29,965 nucleotides of DNA from an uncultured Azospirillum sp. (GTDB lineage: Bacteria; Pseudomonadota; Alphaproteobacteria; Azospirillales; Azospirillaceae), in NCBI RefSeq assembly GCF_946480385.1, contig NZ_CAMLJP010000083.1:1-29965 (forward strand). The letters are read 5' to 3'. Shown here one piece after another: positions 1-8,260 of this stretch (within the stretch, counting starts at the first letter, position 1; every line of letters starts with the position of its first letter). Made by a program: the position numbers and the translations under genes. The notes beneath the pieces were generated by a model. It made no database searches. It was not told where the DNA came from and worked only from the letters and a program-made list of their open reading frames with translations.

Positions 1-2
1 TG

Positions 3-332
3 TTCTATGCCACCTCCAACCGCCGCCACCTGATGCCGCGCGACATGATCGAGAACGAGCGGTCGACCGCCATCAACCCGGCGGAGGCGGTGGAGGAGAA
101 GGTGTCGCTGTCCGACCGCTTCGGGCTGTGGCTGGGCTTCCACAACTGCGACCAGGACACCTACTTTGCGATGATCGAAGGCTATGTCCGCCATTTCGGC
201 CTGGATATCCCGGCGGACCGGCTGCGCGCGGAGGCCGTGGAATGGTCGGTCACGCGCGGAAGCCGGTCGGGCCGGGTGGCTTGGCAGTTTATCCAGGACC
301 TGGCCGGTCGCCTCGGGAAGCCCCTTCGCTGA
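3..332 (+). CDS. DUF815-family AAA ATPase, C-terminal part (partial)
   Basis: This is the 3' end of a gene that begins before the window; the open frame runs from base 3 to a TGA at 330-332. The first visible residues read FYATSNRRHLMPRDMIEN, followed by a segment containing LSDRFGLWLGF and CDQDTY. This matches the C-terminal part of the DUF815 family of P-loop AAA ATPases. The Walker motifs would lie upstream, outside the window. The cellular role of DUF815 ATPases is not established. The last 44 bases overlap the 3' end of the convergent LytM-factor gene on the other strand. The family call rests on recognising the conserved NRRHLMPR...GLWLGF block. Confidence 0.85.
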   Translation, partial: FYATSNRRHLMPRDMIENERSTAINPAEAVEEKVSLSDRFGLWLGFHNCDQDTYFAMIEGYVRHFGLDIPADRLRAEAVEWSVTRGSRSGRVAWQFIQDLAGRLGKPLR

Positions 333-1584
333 CCTTACGGTCCATCTGGTCGCTCGGGTCGACGGCCTGGCTGCCCTTGCGCAGCTCGAAATGCAGCTGG
401 GGCGAGGACACGCCGCCGGTCTGGCCGACCCGGGCGATCACCTGTCCCCGCTTCACCGTGGCGCCGCGTTCCACCTCGATCTTGTCGAGATGGGCATAGG
501 CGGTGATCCAGCCGTCGGAGTGCTTCAGCAGCAGCAGGTTGCCGAAGCCGCGCAGCTCGTTGCCGGCATAGGCGACCACGCCATTGTCGGCGGCGACCAC
601 CGCCGTGCCCTTGGGCGCCGCGATGTTCAGCCCGTCATTGTGCAGCCCGTCGGGCTTCGGGCCGAAGCCGGAGATCAGCTTGCCCTTCACCGGCCAAAGG
701 AAGCGGGCGCTGCCGCGCGGCGGCGGAGCCCCGACCTCGGCCTTCGGCTCCGGCTTGGGCGGTGGCGCTGCGGTGGCCACCTCCTGCTGGGGTGCAGCCG
801 CGGGCGGCGTGGTTGCGGCCGGGGCCGGAATCGGTGTCGGAGCCGGCTTGCTGCCGGGCGGACGCAGCATGGTCGGCGCCTGCCCCGGCTGATAGGTCAT
901 GTCACCCTGGGCCGACGGCGCGGCCGGCGTCTGCTGGGCGGATGGTTCAGGCATGGCGCCCGGCTTCGGCGGCGGCGGCAACGGCGTGGCCGAGATGCCG
1001 CCCGACGAAGAGGATGCTCCCGGCGGCGGCAGTTCGGCCGACTGGATCGAGCCATGCCCGGCGGGCGAACCGCCCGGCGCGGTTCCCTGCGGCGTCAAGG
1101 CGATGGCGCCGCCACTACTCGCCACGCCGCCGGATGCCACCATGGTGCCGCTGCCGTCATTCGGGCCCGGCAGACGCAGGGGCTGGCCGACCTTCACGCC
1201 ATAGGGGGGCGTCAGGTTGTTCAGCCGTGTCAGCTCGCTGACGTCGACATTGTACATGCGGGAGATGCTGTAAAGGCTGTCGCCCTTCTGAACGATGTAC
1301 TGGCGCGAAGTCGGCAGGATGAGCCGCTGGCCGACCTCCAGCCGGTAGGGCGCCGCCAGCTTGTTCGCCTCGATCAGGTCGCGCAGCGGCACATTGTAGC
1401 GGCGCGACAGGCTGTAGGCGCTGTCGCCCTTCTGGACCGTGATGGCGCCGCCCGCCGAATCCGGCACATCGGAAACGGTGGTGAAGGGGGCCAGTCCGCC
1501 CACCCGCTCGCAGGCGCCGAGCGCCAGGACGGCGGCGGACAGGACCATGGCAGGCAGCAGGCGCTTGGGCATGGCGGATTTCAT
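289..1584 (-). CDS. LysM/M23 (LytM) lipoprotein, probable non-catalytic amidase activator
   Basis: Predicted envelope protein of 431 residues. The start at 1584 forms an ATGA overlap with the pcm stop; the longer in-frame start at 1641 lies inside pcm and is less likely. A signal peptide ends in a lipobox (LGAC, Cys25), so it is probably a lipoprotein. Two LysM peptidoglycan-binding domains follow (about 48-91 and 95-138), then a Pro/Ala-rich linker (about 140-290) and a C-terminal M23 domain (about 295-411). In the M23 domain the first metal motif H-x-G-x-D reads N-D-G-L-N, with a His one residue upstream. The later YAHL (His365) and HFE (His398) motifs are kept. By analogy with NlpD, EnvC and Caulobacter DipM, I infer a degenerate LytM factor that activates cell-wall amidases at division. 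The surE-pcm-nlpD order is widespread in proteobacteria and supports this. Confidence 0.88.
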   Translation of the reverse strand: MKSAMPKRLLPAMVLSAAVLALGACERVGGLAPFTTVSDVPDSAGGAITVQKGDSAYSLSRRYNVPLRDLIEANKLAAPYRLEVGQRLILPTSRQYIVQKGDSLYSISRMYNVDVSELTRLNNLTPPYGVKVGQPLRLPGPNDGSGTMVASGGVASSGGAIALTPQGTAPGGSPAGHGSIQSAELPPPGASSSSGGISATPLPPPPKPGAMPEPSAQQTPAAPSAQGDMTYQPGQAPTMLRPPGSKPAPTPIPAPAATTPPAAAPQQEVATAAPPPKPEPKAEVGAPPPRGSARFLWPVKGKLISGFGPKPDGLHNDGLNIAAPKGTAVVAADNGVVAYAGNELRGFGNLLLLKHSDGWITAYAHLDKIEVERGATVKRGQVIARVGQTGGVSSPQLHFELRKGSQAVDPSDQMDRKVSEGASRGDRPGPG

Positions 1585-2234
1585 GCGGAACGGACCGGTT
1601 GCGGCGGGTCGGACAGCAGCGGAACGAAACGGACGGGCCACAGGTCCTCCCGGATAAGGCCAGCTTCGGAGCGCCGGAAACGCACGACCCTCTGGTCGCG
1701 GTGATCGGTCCCCAACGGAATGACCAAGACACCACCAACGGCGAGTTGATCCGTCAAGTCTTTTGGCGGCTCAGGCCCGCCTGCGGCTGTGACCAGTATA
1801 CGGGCGAAGGGCGCCTGTTCCGGCCAGCCCCGCGTCCCGTCGCCGAGCCGCGTGGTGATGTTGCCGATGTCGAGCGCCTTGAACCGCGCCTCCGCCTCGC
1901 ACAGGAGCGGTTTCAGCCGCTCGATGGTGAAGACCCGGCGGCAGAGCCGCGACAGCACCGCCGCCTGATAGCCGGAGCCGGTACCGACCTCCAGGACAAG
2001 ATGCCGCGGCTGCAACTCCAGCGCCTGGGTCATCAGCCCGACCACCAGCGGCTGGCTGATGGTCTGGCCGAGGTCGATCGGCAGCGCCGTGTCCTCCCAC
2101 GCCCGGTCCTGGAAGGCTTCCGGGACGAACAGCTCGCGCGGGATCCGCTCGATGGCCGCCAACACCTTGGTGTCGGTGACGCCAGCCCCGCGAAGGGCCA
2201 TCAGCAAGCGGATCTTGCGCGGGTTGTATGTCAC
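1581..2234 (-). CDS. pcm: Protein-L-isoaspartate O-methyltransferase
   Basis: A 217-residue cytoplasmic enzyme that methylates isoaspartyl residues with S-adenosylmethionine so that aged proteins can be repaired. The SAM-binding motif LEVGTGSGYQ lies at 81-90, preceded by the family signature ISQPLVV at about 59-65; length is normal for bacterial PCMT. The start codon is GTG at 2234-2232. It overlaps the surE stop as GTGA, and the gene's own stop overlaps the start of the LytM gene as ATGA. The genes are therefore likely translationally coupled within one serS-surE-pcm-LytM transcript. Confidence 0.95.
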   Translation of the reverse strand: MTYNPRKIRLLMALRGAGVTDTKVLAAIERIPRELFVPEAFQDRAWEDTALPIDLGQTISQPLVVGLMTQALELQPRHLVLEVGTGSGYQAAVLSRLCRRVFTIERLKPLLCEAEARFKALDIGNITTRLGDGTRGWPEQAPFARILVTAAGGPEPPKDLTDQLAVGGVLVIPLGTDHRDQRVVRFRRSEAGLIREDLWPVRFVPLLSDPPQPVRSA

Positions 2235-3013
2235 ACGAAAGCCTGCCTCAACGTCTGCAGCGTCGGCGTGTGGGTGAGGTCGAGATAGACCGGCGTCACC
2301 GAGATGCCGCCGTTGAACACGACATGGATGTCGGTGTCGTCCGCCACGTCGGCCTCGCCGCGCAGGGTGCCGATCCAGATATAGGGCTTGCCGCGCGGGT
2401 CCACACGCTCGAACAGCTCGTCGCCGATCTTGCGCTTGCCGTGGCGCACCACCTGGATGCCCGTCACCTCATCCGCCGGGCAGGCCGGGAAGTTGACGTT
2501 CAGCAGAACGTTCTTCGGCCAGGCCACCGTCACCGCCTTGCGCACCACGTCGGCGCCATGGGTCGCCGCGGCCGACCAGTCGATGGGCTGGCCCGTCTCG
2601 TAATGCTGGCTCATGGCGATGGCGGGGACGTTCAGCAGAGTCGCCTCCATCGCCGCGGCGATGGTGCCGGAATAGGTCACGTCCTCGCCGATGTTGGAGC
2701 CCTGGTTGACGCCGGACAGAACCAGCGTCGGACGGGCATCCTTCATCACGTGGTTGACCGCCAGCAGCACGCAGTCGGTCGGCGTGCCGTCGACGGTGAA
2801 GCGGCGTTCGTCCAGCTTGCGCAGGCGCAGCGGCCGGTTGATGGTCAGCGAATGGCTGGCCGCCGACTGCTCCATCTCCGGCGCGACCACCCAGACGTCG
2901 TCGGACAGCTCACGCGCGATGGCTTCCAGGACCTTCAATCCCTGCGCATGAATACCGTCGTCGTTGGTGACGAGAATGCGTGTCCGGGACAGGTCGAGCG
3001 GCAGGTCGAACAT
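2231..3013 (-). CDS. surE: 5'/3'-nucleotidase SurE
   Basis: A 260-residue SurE nucleotidase, a metal-dependent phosphatase acting on nucleoside monophosphates. The N-terminal motif ILVTNDDGIHAQG supplies the metal-binding Asp pair (residues 18-19). The later SGVNQGSNIG and YSGTIAAAMEA blocks are also typical of the family. I chose the ATG at 3013 because its A is shared with the serS stop codon (TGATG arrangement) and because it places the DD motif close to the N-terminus, as in the family. A longer in-frame extension back to 3226 is a shadow of serS. The 3' end overlaps the pcm GTG start by 4 bases. SurE and Pcm are classically linked stationary-phase and stress-survival functions. Confidence 0.96.
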   Translation of the reverse strand: MFDLPLDLSRTRILVTNDDGIHAQGLKVLEAIARELSDDVWVVAPEMEQSAASHSLTINRPLRLRKLDERRFTVDGTPTDCVLLAVNHVMKDARPTLVLSGVNQGSNIGEDVTYSGTIAAAMEATLLNVPAIAMSQHYETGQPIDWSAAATHGADVVRKAVTVAWPKNVLLNVNFPACPADEVTGIQVVRHGKRKIGDELFERVDPRGKPYIWIGTLRGEADVADDTDIHVVFNGGISVTPVYLDLTHTPTLQTLRQAFV

Positions 3014-4284
3014 CAGATGGAAATCCTCTCCACTCCGCGCATGTACGGGCGGAGCGCTTCGGGAACCAGGATCGAACCGTCGGGCTGCTGGTAGTTCTCC
3101 AGCACCGCGATCAGGCAGCGCCCGACCGCCACACCCGATCCATTGAGGGTGTGCACGAATTGAGTTTGCTTCTCGCCCTTCGGCCTGCAACGGGCCTTCA
3201 TCCGCCGCGCCTGGAAATCTCCGCAATTGGAGACGCTGGAGATCTCGCGGTAGGCGTTCTGGCCGGGCAGCCAGACCTCGACGTCATAGGTCTTGCGCGA
3301 GGAGAAGCCCATGTCGCCGGTGCACAGGACGATGGTGCGGTAGGGCAGGCCCAGCCGCTCCAGGATCGTCTCGGCGCAGCGGGTCATGCGCTGGTGCTCG
3401 TCCTCCGACTGGTCCGGCGTGGTGATGGCGACCATCTCGACCTTCCAGAACTGGTGCTGGCGGATCATGCCGCGGGTATCGCGCCCGGCCGAGCCTGCCT
3501 CCGCACGGAAGCAGGGGGTCAGCGCGGTGTAGCGCAGCGGCAGTTCCTCCGACGCCACGATCTGGTCGTTGACCAGATTGGTCAGCGGCACCTCGCTGGT
3601 CGGGATCAGGTAATGGTCGGTCGAGGTGGTCTTGAACAGATCCTCCTCGAACTTCGGCAACTGGCCGGTGCCGAACAGGGCGTTGTCGCGCACCATCAGC
3701 GGCGGCGCGATCTCGGTGAAGCCATGCTCGGACGTGTGGATATCCAGCATGAAGTCGGCGAGCGCACGCTCAAGACGGGCCAGACCGCCCTTCAGGACGG
3801 TGAAGCGGGCGCCGGACATGCGGGCCGCCGCCTCGAAATCCATCAGCCCCAGCGCTTCGCCCAGCTCGTAATGCTGCTTGGCGTTGGCGATGTCGGGCGG
3901 GGTGCCCCAGCGGCGGACCTCGACGTTGGCGGTCTCGTCCGGCCCGTCGGGCACGTCGTCGGCCGGGATGTTGGGCAGGCCCGCCAGCAGGGCGTCGAGC
4001 TCGGCGCCGAGCGCGCGCTCCTCCTCCTCGACCTGGGGCAGACGCTCCTTCAGGGTCGCCATCTCGTCCAGGACCGGCTGGGCATCGCGGCCTTCGCGCT
4101 TGGCGAGGCCGATTTCCTTGGCCGCTTCGTTCCGGCGGGCCTGCATCTCCTGCATCTGGGTCTGCGCGGCGCGGCGGCGGCCGTCGAGGTCGAGCACGGA
4201 GGACGACATCGGCGCCAGTCCCCGGCGGCCAAGGCCGCGGTCGAAGGCTTCGGGATTCTCACGGATGGCGCGAAGGTCGTGCAT
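3013..4284 (-). CDS. serS: Seryl-tRNA synthetase
   Basis: A 423-residue class II aminoacyl-tRNA synthetase that charges tRNA-Ser in the cytoplasm. The start [15 protein letters not shown] at 4284 is the usual SerRS N-terminus; an upstream in-frame ATG at 4353 would add 23 non-homologous residues. The N-terminal half is the tRNA-binding coiled-coil arm (Glu/Arg/Ala-rich, about 30-110). Class II motif 2 is visible as [16 protein letters not shown]...QHQFWKVE. Motif 3 is seen as [19 protein letters not shown] near the C-terminus. First gene of the minus-strand operon, its stop overlapping surE. The 218-base gap to the divergent MFS gene should contain its promoter. Confidence 0.97.
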   Translation of the reverse strand: MHDLRAIRENPEAFDRGLGRRGLAPMSSSVLDLDGRRRAAQTQMQEMQARRNEAAKEIGLAKREGRDAQPVLDEMATLKERLPQVEEEERALGAELDALLAGLPNIPADDVPDGPDETANVEVRRWGTPPDIANAKQHYELGEALGLMDFEAAARMSGARFTVLKGGLARLERALADFMLDIHTSEHGFTEIAPPLMVRDNALFGTGQLPKFEEDLFKTTSTDHYLIPTSEVPLTNLVNDQIVASEELPLRYTALTPCFRAEAGSAGRDTRGMIRQHQFWKVEMVAITTPDQSEDEHQRMTRCAETILERLGLPYRTIVLCTGDMGFSSRKTYDVEVWLPGQNAYREISSVSNCGDFQARRMKARCRPKGEKQTQFVHTLNGSGVAVGRCLIAVLENYQQPDGSILVPEALRPYMRGVERISI

Positions 4285-4502
4285 GGCTCGAACAATCAAC
4301 GAATTGTGTGGGGGATTGGTTATACGGCGCGACCCCGCCAAGGTCCAGTGCAAGCCCGTTCATCCACATGATCCGAAGGGATCTGCGCAAACGGCATGGC
4401 GGCTGCGCCCCGGCTGTTGTTGGAACCGACGGGCACGACAGGGCAATGTCTGTTGTGCGCCGCAATGGACGGCGCCAATGCCAGAAAAACGGAGCCGAGC
4501 GC

Positions 4503-5711
4503 GTGCGCGACGAGATCGAGACCGGTGCCGAGACGGCCTATCTGCAGGCCGGCACCCCCGCCTATCGCCGTGCCAGCCGCATCCTGTTCGTCGCCGGCTT
4601 CTCCACCTTCGCCACCCTCTACTGCGTCCAGCCGCTGCTGCCGGAGTTCGTGCAGGAGTTTGGGGTGACGCCGGCCGAATCCAGCCTGTCGCTGTCGCTG
4701 ACAACGGGCGTGCTGGCGGTGGCGCTGCTTGTTGCCGGCGCCATCTCCGACGGGATCGGGCGCAAGCCGGTGATGGTGGCGGCCCTGCTCGGTGCCGGAT
4801 TCCTCGGCATCATCGGTGCGCTGATGCCGGGCTGGCACGGCTTCCTGGCGGTGCGAGCGCTGGAAGGGCTGGCCTTGAGCGGCCTGCCGGCGGTCGCCAT
4901 GGCCTATGTCTCCGAGGAGGTCGATCCGAAATCGGCCGGCGTCGCCATGGGACTCTATATCGGCGGAACCGCGATCGGCGGCATGTCGGGCCGGGTGCTG
5001 ACCGCCGTCGTCACCGATCTCGGCACCTGGAGGCTGGCGGTCGGGGTGGTCGGGGCGCTGGCGGTGGCGGCGGCCGTCACCGTCTGGCTCGCCCTGCCGC
5101 CGTCGCGCCATTTCACCCGCCGCGCCGCCGGGCTGTCGGCGCTGGTGCGGGCATGGCGCGGGCTGCTCACCGATCCGGCGCTGCTCGGCCTGTTCTCGCT
5201 CGGCTTCCTGCTGATGGGCGGCTTCGTCACCGTCTTCAACTATATCGGCTTCCGCCTGAGCGAGCCGCCGTTCGAGCTGCGGCCGGCCATCGTCGGCGCG
5301 GTTTTCCTGGTCTACAGCTTCGGCGTCGTCAGCTCTCCGCTGTTCGGCGGCTGGTCGGGGCGCTTCGGGTCGCACCGCACGCTGGCGGCGGCGGTGGCGC
5401 TGATGGTGGGCGGGCTGGCGCTGATGGAGATCGACAGCCTGTTCGCCATCGCTCCCGGCATCGCCCTGTTCACCTTCGCCTTCTTCGGCGCCCATTCCAT
5501 CGTGTCGGCCTGGATCGGCCGACGGGCGGCGGTGGCGCGCGGGCAGGCGTCGTCAATCTATCTGTTCTGCTACTATCTGGGGTCCACGGTCGCCGGGACG
5601 CTGGGCGGGCTGTTCTGGCACGGCTTCGGCTGGACCGGGGTCGCCGCGTTCGTCGGGCTGCTGATCCTGATCGCGGTGGGTGTGACGATCGGGCTACAGC
5701 GCAGCCGCTGA
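4503..5711 (+). CDS. MFS transporter, 12-TM exporter type
   Basis: A major facilitator superfamily membrane protein of about 402 residues with roughly 12 hydrophobic segments. The loop after TM2 carries motif A (AGAISDGIGRKPVM). The N-terminal helix region FVAGFSTFATLYCVQPLLPEF resembles the YnfM/arabinose-exporter-like subfamily. The substrate cannot be read from sequence; efflux of a small molecule is inferred. The start is uncertain. I chose the GTG at 4503 because CGGAG lies 8 bases upstream; an ATG at 4446 would add 19 residues but has no clear ribosome-binding site. The gene is divergent from serS and about 95 bases upstream of the acireductone dioxygenase gene, so the two may be cotranscribed. 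Confidence 0.85.
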   Translation: MRDEIETGAETAYLQAGTPAYRRASRILFVAGFSTFATLYCVQPLLPEFVQEFGVTPAESSLSLSLTTGVLAVALLVAGAISDGIGRKPVMVAALLGAGFLGIIGALMPGWHGFLAVRALEGLALSGLPAVAMAYVSEEVDPKSAGVAMGLYIGGTAIGGMSGRVLTAVVTDLGTWRLAVGVVGALAVAAAVTVWLALPPSRHFTRRAAGLSALVRAWRGLLTDPALLGLFSLGFLLMGGFVTVFNYIGFRLSEPPFELRPAIVGAVFLVYSFGVVSSPLFGGWSGRFGSHRTLAAAVALMVGGLALMEIDSLFAIAPGIALFTFAFFGAHSIVSAWIGRRAAVARGQASSIYLFCYYLGSTVAGTLGGLFWHGFGWTGVAAFVGLLILIAVGVTIGLQRSR

Positions 5712-5806
5712 TGGCGCGGCGAACGGTCGCGCTGGGGGTTCGCCTTATTGCATTGCGCGCGGGTGCGTATCAGGCTGGACGGGTTCGTTGGGCAGGAGTG
5801 CGCAGG

Positions 5807-6370
5807 GTGAGTGACCTGACCGTCTATCTGGAAAGCGATGCCCGTCGCCCGGAATTCCGCACCGCCGACCCGGCGCTGATGGCCGGCCATCTGGCTCATA
5901 TCGGCATTCTGTACGAACGCTGGGCCGCCGATGCCCCCCTGCCCGCCTCTGCCGACGGCGACGCCGTGCGGCGCGCCTATGCCGCGCCCATCGACCGGCT
6001 GAAAGCGGCCCGCCGCTTCTGCACCGTGGACGTCGTTCGCGTCACTCCCAAGACCGACGGTGTCGAGGCCCTGCGCGCAAAGTTCCTCTATGAACACACC
6101 CATGCCGAGGACGAAGCGCGCTTCTTCGTGGAGGGGGCGGGCGCCTTCTATATCCATCTCAATGCCCGCGTCTTCCGCGTGGTTTGCGGGACGGGCGACC
6201 TGCTGAGCATTCCCGCCGGCACGCCGCACTGGTTCGACATGGGGCCTCGGCCGCGCTTCACCACCATCCGCTTCTTCAACCGTCCCGACGGCTGGGTGGC
6301 CACGCCGACCGGCGACACCATCGCCGCGCGCTTCCCCCTTTTCGAACCGGAAGCTGTGGAGGCGGCCTGA
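5807..6370 (+). CDS. mtnD: Acireductone dioxygenase (ARD), cupin
   Basis: A 187-residue cupin enzyme of the methionine salvage pathway. With Fe(II) it converts acireductone to the 2-keto acid precursor of methionine plus formate; with Ni(II) it runs an off-pathway reaction giving CO. The metal ligands are visible: His97, His99 and Glu103 in EHTHAEDEARFF, and His141 in IPAGTPHWFDMG. Start chosen at GTG 5807, with CAGGAG about 9 bases upstream. The frame is open far upstream, but that part is a shadow. No other mtn gene is in the window, so it is separated from the rest of the pathway. It directly precedes the polyamine block. Confidence 0.92.
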   Translation: MSDLTVYLESDARRPEFRTADPALMAGHLAHIGILYERWAADAPLPASADGDAVRRAYAAPIDRLKAARRFCTVDVVRVTPKTDGVEALRAKFLYEHTHAEDEARFFVEGAGAFYIHLNARVFRVVCGTGDLLSIPAGTPHWFDMGPRPRFTTIRFFNRPDGWVATPTGDTIAARFPLFEPEAVEAA

Positions 6371-6401
6371 CTCCGCCCCATTTCCGTCCCAAAAAATTCA
6401 C

Positions 6402-6429
6402 TTGAATCACGGGCGGAAAAGCGTAAATC
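6402..6429 (+). promoter_or_regulatory. Candidate sigma-70-type promoter for the leader RNA
   Basis: TTGAAT at 6402-6407 and TAAATC at 6424-6429 are separated by 16 bases. They lie in a locally A-rich stretch just downstream of mtnD. Transcription would begin near 6436, at the first stem of the structured leader. Spacing and position fit well, but the -10 match is only moderate, so this is an inference. Confidence 0.4.
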
Positions 6430-6433
6430 AATC

Positions 6434-6669
6434 GGCACGACGCACCCGCACGTGCCTATGGCCCTCTGTGGTTATGCTACGACGTACCGCGTCCTTTTTG
6501 GCAGAACCGGCCATTCCAGTGGGCCGGTCCCGAGAGGGAGGTCAGTATGTACGCTGCCCACGGTGGGGCTGTGAGACGGTAGCCCTCTAGCCGGTAAACG
6601 ACGCGCTGTTGCCTGGAGCTTCACAGCCCGGGGCCGCTGCTCGGACCGGCTATTTCCGTCTCCCCCCTT
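6434..6669 (+). ncRNA. Structured leader upstream of ornithine decarboxylase (candidate speF motif)
   Basis: The 438 bases between mtnD and the decarboxylase gene hold no ordinary gene but much paired sequence. Perfect stems are: GGCACG 6434-6439 with CGTGCC 6451-6456; ACCGGCC 6506-6512 with GGCCGGT 6522-6528; GGGCTGTGA 6566-6574 with TCACAGCCC 6621-6629; GAGACGG 6573-6579 with CCGTCTC 6656-6662; and TAGCCGGT 6588-6595 with ACCGGCTA 6645-6652. The third stem is incompatible with the last two in one nested fold. An RNA family called speF is known upstream of alphaproteobacterial ornithine decarboxylase genes, and this position fits it. Assignment is by context and structure, not a covariance-model match. 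No T-run terminator follows, so control could be translational or Rho-dependent. I see nothing else convincing in 6670-6796. Confidence 0.65.
6547..6582 (+). CDS. Putative 11-residue leader peptide (uORF) ending Arg-Arg-stop
   Basis: ATG at 6547 opens a reading frame encoding MYAAHGGAVRR and ends in TAG at 6580-6582. A strong Shine-Dalgarno (GGGAGG, 6536-6541) sits 5 bases before the ATG, in the unpaired stretch after the 6506-6528 hairpin. The last two sense codons are AGA and CGG; AGA is expected to be rare at this GC content. These codons form part of the 5' arm of stem 6573-6579/6656-6662, and the codons before them lie in the 5' arm of stem 6566-6574/6621-6629. A ribosome paused at the end of the uORF would mask both arms. 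I infer a regulatory leader peptide controlling the decarboxylase gene. Translation is not proven. Confidence 0.5.
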   Translation: MYAAHGGAVRR

Positions 6670-6808
6670 TCCAAAATCCGATCAACCGCCGATTCCTCTG
6701 CGCCACCCGCGCCCCAGCCCTGTGCTGGCCGGTTCGTGACGCGGCTGGGGATCGCCGTCTGCTCACCGGGCCGGCTTGCATGCCGCCGTCCGGGGATAGG
6801 AGTGCGCC

Positions 6809-8116
<1,308 letters not shown>

Positions 8117-8260
8117 AATCGAGGCCGGTTTTCCGTGGATAAAGCGTAAAGACATCCGTAACATTCAGTGGCCCGGCGCATCCCGTTTCCTCTTCTCCGA
8201 AGTGGGCGGGAGCGCCGGCTTATGTCGTTGGCCTAAACTACCTCGGGGAGACAAAAAATC

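Noticed and set aside
184..1704. 506-codon plus-strand ORF opposite the LytM gene
   Set aside because: Arg/Ala/Gly-rich translation with no domain, fully antisense to a well-supported gene. A GC-rich shadow.
3878..5806. Long open frame continuing upstream of mtnD, giving 830 codons
   Set aside because: High GC keeps this frame open antisense to serS and out of frame with the MFS gene. Homology to acireductone dioxygenase starts only at 5807.
6458..6574. 38-codon ORF from ATG 6458 as the leader peptide
   Set aside because: No Shine-Dalgarno precedes it, whereas the overlapping 11-codon ORF has a strong one. Kept only as an alternative in the leader finding.
6402..6590. 62-codon ORF across the odc leader
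   Set aside because: It starts at the putative -35 element, has no ribosome-binding site and no protein-like composition. Paired RNA structure explains the region better.
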